NCBI RefSeq assembly: GCF_005239095.1
Contig: NZ_SZUA01000003.1
Span: 186,001-250,000, forward strand
Direction: 5' to 3'
DNA: 64,000 nt
From: Luteimonas gilva
GTDB taxonomy: Bacteria > Pseudomonadota > Gammaproteobacteria > Xanthomonadales > Xanthomonadaceae
Both the position numbers and the translations under genes were made by a program. Within the stretch, counting starts at the first letter, position 1, and the number at the start of each line of letters is the position of its first letter. Under the pieces are notes generated by a model. It was not told where the DNA came from. It was given only the letters and a program-made list of their open reading frames with translations, and did not search any database. Shown here in pieces: positions 43,623-51,846 of this stretch.

Positions 43623-43716
43623 CCCAGCGAAAGCTGGGATCCATTTTGATTTAGCTTTCGATGAAGCGTCGGTGCGACACAACGTCAAATTGGATCCCAG
43701 CTTTCGCTGGGATGAC
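43618..43716. repeat. 99-bp repeat with perfect 25-bp inverted ends
   Basis: The first 25 bases (43618-43642) are the exact reverse complement of the last 25 (43692-43716). Each end is also a hairpin (CCCAGCGAAAGCTGGG). The element lies between the two amidohydrolase genes and overlaps the start codon of the downstream one at 43620-43622. The family resembles the GTCATTCCCGCG element at 47134. Confidence 0.85.
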
Positions 43717-43762
43717 GATGTCGCGAGTTCGGCGCCTCGACGGCTCAGGGAAGAAATCCGGC

Positions 43763-45169
<1,407 letters not shown>

Positions 45170-45276
45170 GGCTATTCCCCGGAGCGAACGCCCCACCGTA
45201 GCCCGGGCCGCCGCTCCCTGCCAACCGTGTCGATGGTCATGCCGGCGTGACAAAATGGCGCAGAACGGAGACGCTC

Positions 45277-46053
45277 ATGAAAGAAAAAGAACAGATCGTC
45301 GACAACTGGCTGCCGCGCTACACCGGCGTGCCCCTGGACGGCTTCGGCGAGCACATCCTGCTGACCAATTTCGGCGGTTACCTGGGACACTTCGCCCGCC
45401 TGACCGGCGCCGAGGTGGTCGGCCACGACCGGCCCATGCCCAGCGCCACCGCCGACGGCATCACCATGATCAATTTCGGCATGGGCAGTCCGAACGCGGC
45501 GACGATGATGGATCTGCTGTCGGCGATTTCGCCCAAGGCCGTGCTGTTCCTCGGCAAATGCGGCGGATTGAAGAAGAAGAACGCGCTCGGCGACCTGGTC
45601 CTGCCGATCGCCGCGATCCGCGGCGAAGGCACCAGCAACGACTATCTGCCGCCGGAAGTGCCGGCGTTGCCGGCGTTCGCGCTGCAGCGCGCGGTTTCGA
45701 CCATGATCCGCGACCTCGGCCACGACTACTGGACCGGCACCGTCTACACCACCAACCGCCGCGTCTGGGAACACGACGAAACCTTCAAGGATTACCTGCG
45801 CCGACTGCGCTGCATGGCCATCGACATGGAAACGGCCACCGTATTCGCGGCCGGTTTCGCCAACCGCATCCCCTGCGGCGCGCTGCTGCTGGTCAGCGAC
45901 CAGCCGATGATCCCGGACGGAGTGAAGACCGAAGCCAGCGACGCCAAGGTCAGCGCCGAATTCGTCGAGCGCCACATCCAGATCGGCATCGAAGCCTTGC
46001 GCCTGATCCGCCGCCACGGCAAGTCGGTGCGGCATCTGCGTTTCGACGAATGA
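45277..46053 (+). CDS. amn: AMP nucleosidase (short form)
   Basis: A 258-residue phosphorylase-fold enzyme that splits AMP into adenine and ribose-5-phosphate. It shows the short-form features IVDNWLPRYTGVPLDGFGEH, ITMINFGMGSPNAATMMDLL, FLGKCGGLKKK and the MAIDMETATVFAAGF motif of nucleoside phosphorylases. The start at 45277 (MKEKEQIVDN) is preceded by CGGAG; an in-frame start 10 codons upstream is less likely. The stop overlaps the start of the GNAT gene (ATGA). Confidence 0.9.
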   Translation: MKEKEQIVDNWLPRYTGVPLDGFGEHILLTNFGGYLGHFARLTGAEVVGHDRPMPSATADGITMINFGMGSPNAATMMDLLSAISPKAVLFLGKCGGLKKKNALGDLVLPIAAIRGEGTSNDYLPPEVPALPAFALQRAVSTMIRDLGHDYWTGTVYTTNRRVWEHDETFKDYLRRLRCMAIDMETATVFAAGFANRIPCGALLLVSDQPMIPDGVKTEASDAKVSAEFVERHIQIGIEALRLIRRHGKSVRHLRFDE

Positions 46054-46589
46054 GCGCGGCGGACGAAGTCGGCGTCGCGATCCGGCGCTGCGGAACGGAC
46101 GATGCCGCGGCGCTGGCCGCGGTGAGCGCGGCGACGTTCATGGAAACCTACGCCGGCCTGCTCGGCAGCGCCGACATACTGGCCCATTGCGCCCTGCATT
46201 TCACGGCCGAACGCTACGCGGCGGCGTTGTCGGACGACGGCTACGCGTTCTGGCTCGCCGAAGCGGTGCCCGGCGGCGCGCCGGTCGGTTTCGCGATGTT
46301 GTCGCCGCCGGATCTGCCGAGCGTGAGGACGTTCGGCGACGACGTCGAACTGAAGCGGATCTATTTGTTGCATCGCTTCCACGGCGGCGGCCACGGCGCG
46401 ACGCTGATGGGCGTTGCGGTCGAAGAGGCCCGCCGGCGCGGCGCCGGGCGTTTGTTGCTGGGCGTGTACAAGAAAAATCCGCGCGCGCTGGCGTTCTACG
46501 GCCGCCAAGGCTTCGAACCGATCGGCGACCGCCTGTTCCGGGTCGGCGATACCGACTACGAAGACGCGGTCCTCGCTAAGGCTTTGTGA
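46050..46589 (+). CDS. GNAT-family N-acetyltransferase
   Basis: A 179-residue acetyltransferase. The acetyl-CoA binding motif A is LKRIYLLHRFHGGGHGATLM (about 106-125), followed by a motif B with GVYKKNPRALAFYGRQGF, both typical of GNAT enzymes. Its start overlaps the AMP nucleosidase stop, so translation is coupled. The substrate is unknown. Confidence 0.88.
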   Translation: MSAADEVGVAIRRCGTDDAAALAAVSAATFMETYAGLLGSADILAHCALHFTAERYAAALSDDGYAFWLAEAVPGGAPVGFAMLSPPDLPSVRTFGDDVELKRIYLLHRFHGGGHGATLMGVAVEEARRRGAGRLLLGVYKKNPRALAFYGRQGFEPIGDRLFRVGDTDYEDAVLAKAL

Positions 46590-46590
46590 T

Positions 46591-46660
46591 TTTGTGGGAG
46601 CGGCTTCAGCCGCGAGCTTTTCGCCCAAATCATTGCGCGGCTGAAGCCGCTCCTACAAAA
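46591..46660. repeat. Dispersed palindromic repeat (GGAGCGGCTTCAGCC family), shorter centre
   Basis: GTGGGAGCGGCTTCAGCCGC and GCGGCTGAAGCCGCTCCTAC are separated by only about 22 bases. It begins two bases after the GNAT stop codon. Confidence 0.85.
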
Positions 46661-46705
46661 AAGCGGATCGCGTATCCTGGCGTCCCGTTTCCGACCGAGG
46701 GCGAC

Positions 46706-47116
46706 ATGGCGATCCAAACCTACACCGGCGGCTGCCACTGCGGCGACGTGCGCTACGAAGTCGATCTCGATCTGGGCGAAGGCGGCGGCAAATGCAACTG
46801 CTCGATCTGCCGCAAGATCCGCAATTGGAGCGCGAGCGTCAAACCGGAAGCGTTCCGCCTGCTGCAGGGCGCGGATGCGGTGACCGACTACCAATTCAAC
46901 ACCAGCAGCGTGCATTGGCCGTTCTGCAAGCGCTGCGGCGTGCGCAGCTTCGGCCACGGCGATATTCCCGAAGTCGGCGGCAAGTTCTACTCGGTGCAGC
47001 TGGCCGCGCTGGATATCGACGACGAGGCTTTGGCGGCCGCGCCGGTGCGTTTCAGCAACGGCCGCGACAACGCTTGGTGGCACGAGCCGAGCGAAGCGGA
47101 AAAGAAGTTTTTGTAG
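46706..47116 (+). CDS. GFA-family (glutathione-dependent formaldehyde-activating enzyme-like) protein
   Basis: A 136-residue zinc protein. The zinc-binding cysteines of the family are in place: GGCHCGDVRYEV, CNCSICRK and CKRCGVRSF. The original member (Gfa of Paracoccus) was proposed to speed the condensation of formaldehyde with glutathione, although many members do something else. A link to the frm genes 9 kb upstream is possible but not shown. It is a single-gene unit. Confidence 0.88.
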   Translation: MAIQTYTGGCHCGDVRYEVDLDLGEGGGKCNCSICRKIRNWSASVKPEAFRLLQGADAVTDYQFNTSSVHWPFCKRCGVRSFGHGDIPEVGGKFYSVQLAALDIDDEALAAAPVRFSNGRDNAWWHEPSEAEKKFL

Positions 47117-47133
47117 CCGCTTTGCTCTTAGCT

Positions 47134-47223
47134 GTCATTCCCGCGAAGGCGGGAATCCGGCGACTTTAGATGCGGCCGGACAAATGGGAGCTCAGCCGCC
47201 GGATTCCGCCTCGCGCGAATGAC
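47134..47223. repeat. GTCATTCCCGCG inverted repeat
   Basis: GTCATTCCCGCGAAGGCGGG at the left pairs imperfectly with the right end GGATTCCGCCTCGCGCGAATGAC. The element lies between the GFA and DUF924 genes. Confidence 0.75.
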
Positions 47224-47255
47224 GGCTTAAAAGCGAAGTTTCTGGAGAGCGATCG

Positions 47256-47798
47256 ATGGACGTTACCCCTGCCGACGTCGTCGGCTTCTGGCGCGACGCC
47301 GGCTACGCCAAATGGTTCGCGCGCAGCGACGAATTCGACGCCGAATTCCGGCGCGGCTTCGAAGCGGCGCATTACGCCGCCGCGCGGCGCGAACTGGAGC
47401 ACTGGATGGGCGATGCGGAAGGCGCGCTGGCGCTGCTGATCCTGCTGGACCAGTACCCGCGCAACTGCTTCCGCCGCAGCGGGCATTCGTACGCGACCGA
47501 CCCGCTCGCCAAGCATTACGCCGCACGTGCGGTCGACGCCGGTTTCGATCGCGCGGCCGATCCGGCCCTGCGCGCCTTCTTCTATCTGCCGTTCGAGCAT
47601 TCCGAGAATTTGGCCGATCAGGAACGCTCGGTGGAATTGTCGCGCACGTTGGACGGCGAATACCTGAAATACGCCATCGCGCATCGCGACGTGATCGCGC
47701 GTTTCGGCCGGTTTCCGCACCGCAATCGCGAACTCGGGCGGATCAACACGCCTGAGGAACAGGCCTATCTCGACGCCGGCGGCGGTTTCGCCGGCTAA
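47256..47798 (+). CDS. DUF924-family protein
   Basis: A 180-residue, mostly helical protein. It contains ALALLILLDQYPRNCFRR, the central signature of DUF924, with FWRDAGYAKWFARSDEFD near the N-terminus and FFYLPFEHSENLADQERSV in the second half. The fold is TPR-like and the function is unknown. TCTGGAGAGCG lies upstream of the ATG. Confidence 0.88.
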   Translation: MDVTPADVVGFWRDAGYAKWFARSDEFDAEFRRGFEAAHYAAARRELEHWMGDAEGALALLILLDQYPRNCFRRSGHSYATDPLAKHYAARAVDAGFDRAADPALRAFFYLPFEHSENLADQERSVELSRTLDGEYLKYAIAHRDVIARFGRFPHRNRELGRINTPEEQAYLDAGGGFAG

Positions 47799-47803
47799 GG
47801 CTT

Positions 47804-47964
47804 TGTAGAGCGGAGCTTGCTCCGCTGCCTTCGCTTTTCGCCCGTGTAGAGCGGAGCTTGCTCCGCTGCTTGTAGGCTAAGACGAAGAGCAAGAGCAGCG
47901 GAGCGAGCTCCGCTCTACACAATCAACGACAAGCAGAAGCAGCGGGGCAAGCCCCGCTCTACAA
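47804..47964. repeat. Double array of GTAGAGCGGAGCTTGCTCCGC repeats
   Basis: Two left units (GTAGAGCGGAGCTTGCTCCG at about 47805 and 47846) face two right units in inverted orientation (GCGGAGCGAGCTCCGCTCTA and GCGGGGCAAGCCCCGCTCTA). They lie between the convergent DUF924 and glutaredoxin genes. This is a third repeat family, related in design to the one at 27918. Confidence 0.8.
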
Positions 47965-47971
47965 AGCAGGA

Positions 47972-48901
47972 TCAATAACGCGGCAACGAAGGATCCACGT
48001 CGTTGGCCCAGGCGTCGATGCCGCCTTCGACATTGAACACGTTGCCGAAGCCTAAGCCGCGGAAATGCTCGGCCGCCTGCGCGCTGCGCCCGCCGTGGTG
48101 GCAGAGGAAGGCCAGCGCGGTGTCCTTGGGCAGCGCGCGCAGGCGTTCGATGCCGTCGCCGTCCAGGGTTTGGAAGGCGACGCCGACCGCGGCTTGCGCG
48201 CGCTCGTCCGGCGGCCGCACGTCGACCAGGATCAGGCTGCCGGCGGCGACGCGCTCGTTCGCTTCGGCCGGGCCGATGCCGCGCACCGGCGCGGGCGCGT
48301 TCGGGTTGTCGATCACCAGGCCGCGGCCGCGCGCATCGTCGGCCCAATCGATGGTCAGGCCGTCCGCGCGCCGCGCGCCGCTCAGATCGAATTGCACGCG
48401 CACGCCTTCGGCTTCGGCGGTGATCGCGCCCGGATCGTCTTGCGCGAGCTGCAGGCGGGTGCGGAAGTTCTTGTCGATGTCGAGCTTCACCACGACCTCG
48501 CCGCCGGCGTCTTCCACCGCCTGGCGCAGCATTTGCGCCGCGGCCGGGGTGATGTTGATCGTCGGCGGCGTGCGGTCCGGCGGCGGCAGGCCGAGCGCGC
48601 CGTGCAGTTCGCCGCTGTTGGCCATCTGTTCGATGATGTCGCTGCCGCCGATCAACTGGCCGTCGATGTACAGCTGCGGAATCGTCGGCCACTCGCCGTA
48701 GGCCTTGATGCCTTCGCGGATCTCGCCGTCCTGCAATACGTCGCTGTGGGCGTAATCGACGCCGAGCGCGTCCAGCGCCGCGACCGCCTTCGCCGAAAAA
48801 CCGCATTGAGGCGCGTTCGGCGAGCCTTTCATGAACAGCACGACGCGATTGGAATTCAGCAGCGTTTCGATGCGCTGGCGCAGGGCGGAGTCGAGAGCCA
48901 T
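47972..48901 (-). CDS. Monothiol glutaredoxin (Grx4) fused to a scaffold-like domain and a rhodanese
   Basis: A 309-residue three-domain protein. Residues 1-105 are a monothiol glutaredoxin with the CGFS active site (Cys33, SPNAPQCGFSAKA) and WPTIPQLYIDGQLIGGSDII, as in GrxD. Residues about 112-200 (PPTINITPAAAQMLRQAVED) resemble an A-type iron-sulfur carrier (HesB/IscA) fold but have no cysteines. Residues 205-309 form a rhodanese domain with catalytic Cys267 (FLCHHGGRSAQA). The start at 48901 gives the normal glutaredoxin N-terminus; the open frame upstream is non-coding. A role in Fe-S cluster or sulfur transfer is inferred. Confidence 0.92.
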   Translation of the reverse strand: MALDSALRQRIETLLNSNRVVLFMKGSPNAPQCGFSAKAVAALDALGVDYAHSDVLQDGEIREGIKAYGEWPTIPQLYIDGQLIGGSDIIEQMANSGELHGALGLPPPDRTPPTINITPAAAQMLRQAVEDAGGEVVVKLDIDKNFRTRLQLAQDDPGAITAEAEGVRVQFDLSGARRADGLTIDWADDARGRGLVIDNPNAPAPVRGIGPAEANERVAAGSLILVDVRPPDERAQAAVGVAFQTLDGDGIERLRALPKDTALAFLCHHGGRSAQAAEHFRGLGFGNVFNVEGGIDAWANDVDPSLPRY

Positions 48902-48958
48902 CGGGGCGATCCAGCTTGGGGGAACGCCCATTTTACGCCTCCTGCGAGCCCGACGCTC

Positions 48959-49045
48959 TTGTAGGAGCGGCTTTAGCCGCGAGCTCTTCGCTTCAGGTCG
49001 CAGCGACATGCGGGAAAGGGCTCGCGGCTAAAGCCGCTCCTACAA
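48959..49045. repeat. Dispersed palindromic repeat (GGAGCGGCTTTAGCC variant)
   Basis: TTGTAGGAGCGGCTTTAGCC with matching right arm GGCTAAAGCCGCTCCTACAA. Both arms carry the same compensating change (C to T, G to A) relative to the copies at 22837 and 35547, which keeps the pairing. It lies between the divergent glutaredoxin and deacetylase genes. Confidence 0.85.
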
Positions 49046-49076
49046 AAAAGCCTAGGGAGTGGGCATCATCGGCGCC

Positions 49077-49862
49077 ATGGATCTGCATCGCCCGCCCCGC
49101 CGACCGCACGCCTGGTGGCTGCTTCTGGCCGCTTCGCAACTGCTGGTCGCCGCGATCTGGTGGCGCTACGGCTGGCGGATCGGATTGCCGGCGATGATGC
49201 TGTCGCACCTGCCGTTCTGGTGGGGCGTGCTGCGGCCGCAGTCGCGGATGTACGGCCCGGTGCTGTCGCGCCTGCCGATCGCCGAGCCGCGCGTGTGGCT
49301 GACGATCGACGATGGCCCGTCCGACGATACCGCCGCGATCCTGGACCTGCTCGACGCGCATCGGGCGAAAGCCACCTTTTTCCTGGTCGGCGAACGCGCC
49401 GCGGCGCGGCCGGCCTTGGTGCGCGAGATCGCGCGCCGCGGGCACGGCATCGGCAACCACAGCGCCAGCCATCCTTCGGCGTGGTTCTGGATCTTGGGGC
49501 CGTGGCGGATGCGGCGCGAAATCGAGCAGTGCCAGAAAACCCTGACCGAGCTCTCCGGAACCGCGCCGCGCTGGTTCCGCGCGGTGGTCGGGCATGCCAA
49601 TCCTTTCGTGTCGGCGCCGCTGCGCGATTTGGGCTTGGCCCGGGCGGCTTGGAACGCGCGCGGCTTCGACGCGGTGCGCTACGACGTCGACGGCGTGGTG
49701 GCGATGATCGAGCGCGACCTGGCGCCCGGCGGCATCGTGCTGTTGCACGAAGGGGCGCGGCACGGACGCAACGTGGAGATGATCGCCGCTTTGTTGCGGC
49801 GCCTGGATGCTCGCGGCTATTCGACGGTGCTGCCGGAGGAAGTCGCCCCTGAGCCGCGCTGA
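49077..49862 (+). CDS. Membrane-anchored polysaccharide deacetylase (NodB-like)
   Basis: A 261-residue protein with one or two N-terminal membrane helices (WWLLLAASQLLVAAIW). The NodB domain has the catalytic Asp-Asp motif TIDDGPSDDT, the metal-binding HxxxH in GNHSASHPSA, and the C-terminal IVLLHEGARHG. It should remove acetyl groups from an N-acetylated sugar polymer at the cell envelope. An alternative GTG start six codons upstream has no ribosome site. Confidence 0.88.
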   Translation: MDLHRPPRRPHAWWLLLAASQLLVAAIWWRYGWRIGLPAMMLSHLPFWWGVLRPQSRMYGPVLSRLPIAEPRVWLTIDDGPSDDTAAILDLLDAHRAKATFFLVGERAAARPALVREIARRGHGIGNHSASHPSAWFWILGPWRMRREIEQCQKTLTELSGTAPRWFRAVVGHANPFVSAPLRDLGLARAAWNARGFDAVRYDVDGVVAMIERDLAPGGIVLLHEGARHGRNVEMIAALLRRLDARGYSTVLPEEVAPEPR

Positions 49863-49975
49863 ACGCGCCGATATTGCACCGCAGCGTGCAGCGCCGATTT
49901 TGAGGTGATTACCTGCCGGCCTCGCGCGGCGGCGTTCGCGCGAGGGCATCGGAAGGATTCGCGGCGTCCAGGGGG

Positions 49976-50557
49976 ATGCAGACAGCCATGGCCAATTCAG
50001 TCCCGCGGTCGTTCGATTCCGCTTCCCTGGCCGAGTACGGGGAGGACTTCGCCGACCGCTGGAACAATGTTTCCCTCCGTTACCGCGCTCCGCTGCGCGG
50101 TTTCTTCGCCAAGCGGGTGAAGGACGCCGCCGAGGTCGAGGACCTGACCCAGGAAGTGTTCCTGCACCTGATCCGGCGCGCCCACGGCGAACCGATCGAG
50201 CACGTGGAGCAGTACGTGTTCCAGGTCGCCGCCAACGCCCTGCGCGATTGGCGCCGGCGCCGCGACGTCCGCGACCAGGACGCCCACGAGTCGTTCGACG
50301 CGGAAATCCACCAACCCGCTACGGATATTTCGCCCGAGCGCGTCTTACTGGGTAGGGAGGCGGTCGAACAGGTCGAAGCGGTGCTGCGCGGGCTGCCCGA
50401 ACGGACCCGCGACGTGTTCGTGCTGCGCGCCCTGGAACAGCGCAAATACGCCGAAATCGCCGCAATGATGGGCATTTCGGTGCGGGCGGCGGAAAAGCAC
50501 ATGGCCAAGGCGTTGGCGCAGCTCGGCATCGTCATGGCCGCGGAGGACCGAGACTAG
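49976..50557 (+). CDS. ECF sigma factor, FecI-like
   Basis: A 193-residue extracytoplasmic-function sigma factor. Region 2 is RYRAPLRGFFAKRV followed by VEDLTQEVFLHLIRR, and region 4 is LPERTRDVFVLRALEQRKYA with IAAMMGISVRAAEKHMAKAL as helix-turn-helix. An alternative ATG at 49988 removes four codons, with GGGGG 12 bases upstream. It heads a fecIRA-type set: FecR-like regulator after 77 bases, then a receptor with an N-terminal signalling domain. It should direct RNA polymerase to the receptor genes when the receptor is occupied. Confidence 0.92.
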   Translation: MQTAMANSVPRSFDSASLAEYGEDFADRWNNVSLRYRAPLRGFFAKRVKDAAEVEDLTQEVFLHLIRRAHGEPIEHVEQYVFQVAANALRDWRRRRDVRDQDAHESFDAEIHQPATDISPERVLLGREAVEQVEAVLRGLPERTRDVFVLRALEQRKYAEIAAMMGISVRAAEKHMAKALAQLGIVMAAEDRD

Positions 50558-50634
50558 CTGGCCGCGGCCGGGCTGGCCCCGGACAATGGGACGCGCCGGA
50601 TGCGCGTTCGCGGCAACTGCTAGAGATACGGCAG

Positions 50635-51705
50635 ATGAACAGGAAAGACACGCCAACCCGAGATCAAGCCGACACCGGACCCGCAGGCATCGATGAAGCC
50701 GCGGCGCGCTGGAGCGAAATCCTGCGCGACGCCGGCGACGATCGCCGGACGCGGGAGGCTTTCGAAGCGTGGCGCGACTTCGCGCCCGAGCATGCGCAGG
50801 CTTACGCGCGCGCGCAGTCGGCGCATGCGCTGGCGCGGTCGGTCGCCGATGCGCCGCAGATGCGCGCGCTGCGCGGCGAGACCCTGGACCGTATCGCGCG
50901 CCGCAACCGGCGCCGCACCTGGGTGCGGCGTTTCGCGATCGCCGCGTCGCTGCTGGTCACGGCCGGGGCGGGCACGATGCTGTTGCGCCCGGACGCGGCC
51001 CGCCAAGCCTATCGCGACGCCCGCGACACGCTCGCCGGCAACGTCTACACGACCGAGATCGGGCAACGCTCGACCGTGACCCTGGACGACGGCTCCATCC
51101 TCACGCTCAACACCGACAGCCGCGTGTCGGTGCGCTACGAGCCCGGCCTGCGCAGCGTGACGCTGGAGCGCGGCCAGGCTTTGTTCAAGGTGGCGAAGGA
51201 CCGCACGCGTCCGTTCGTGGTCGACGCCGGCGGACGCCAGGTGACCGCGTTGGGCACCGAATTCGACGTGCGCGTGTCCGAACGCATGTTCGAAGTGACT
51301 TTGCTGGAAGGCCGGGTCAAGGTGACCCGCGACCGCGGCGAGCGAGACGCCGCCGATTCGCCCTTGGCCGAGTTGCGCCCCGGACAGCAGTTCGTCGAAG
51401 TCGCCAAAGCGCGGCCGCAAGTGCGCGAGGCCGACGTGAAACGCGTCGTCAGCTGGCGGCGCGGCCAGGTCGTGTTCGAAGACGAGCGCTTGGAAGACGC
51501 GGTCGCCGAGATGAATCGCTATTCGCGCCAGCAGGTCGTGCTGAGCGACGCGCGCTTGGCGTCGCTGCGCATTAGCGGCGCGTTCAACACCGGCGACACC
51601 GGCACTTTCGTCGAGGCCCTGGTCGCCTATTTCCCGATCGAGCGCGCTCCCGAAGAGCGCAAGGGCCGAATCGTATTGAGTCCGCGCCCGCCGATCCGCG
51701 GTTGA
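50635..51705 (+). CDS. FecR-family anti-sigma / sigma regulator
   Basis: A 356-residue inner-membrane regulator. The N-terminal cytoplasmic part has AAARWSEILRDAGDDRRTRE and EAWRDFAPEHAQAYARAQ, as in FecR N-terminal domains. One membrane helix follows at about 100-118 (FAIAASLLVTAGAGTMLL). The periplasmic FecR domain reads TEIGQRSTVTLDDGSILTLN, and a C-terminal STN-like part ends the protein. It should pass the signal from the receptor's N-terminal domain to the sigma factor. GAGATACGGCAG lies upstream of the ATG. Confidence 0.93.
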   Translation: MNRKDTPTRDQADTGPAGIDEAAARWSEILRDAGDDRRTREAFEAWRDFAPEHAQAYARAQSAHALARSVADAPQMRALRGETLDRIARRNRRRTWVRRFAIAASLLVTAGAGTMLLRPDAARQAYRDARDTLAGNVYTTEIGQRSTVTLDDGSILTLNTDSRVSVRYEPGLRSVTLERGQALFKVAKDRTRPFVVDAGGRQVTALGTEFDVRVSERMFEVTLLEGRVKVTRDRGERDAADSPLAELRPGQQFVEVAKARPQVREADVKRVVSWRRGQVVFEDERLEDAVAEMNRYSRQQVVLSDARLASLRISGAFNTGDTGTFVEALVAYFPIERAPEERKGRIVLSPRPPIRG

Positions 51706-51846
51706 AGCGCGGCGCTTGGTGCGCCGCAAAACAAAACTCCCAGGTTCAGAAAGAAGATCCGGAACGTTGCCCGGTTCGGGTTTCCGCTGCGTCCGCGTCT
51801 GTACTAGGAACAGGCGCAAGAAAGCCGCTAATCGAAAGGGGGAGCG

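Noticed and set aside
47804-47964. Possible CRISPR array because of repeated units
   Set aside because: Units are only four, occur in inverted pairs and have no regular spacers; this is a palindromic repeat array.
51709-51738. Hairpin GCGGCGC / GCGCCGC followed by AAAACAAAA as a terminator after the FecR gene
   Set aside because: On the plus strand the stem is followed by A residues, not T residues, and no minus-strand gene ends there.
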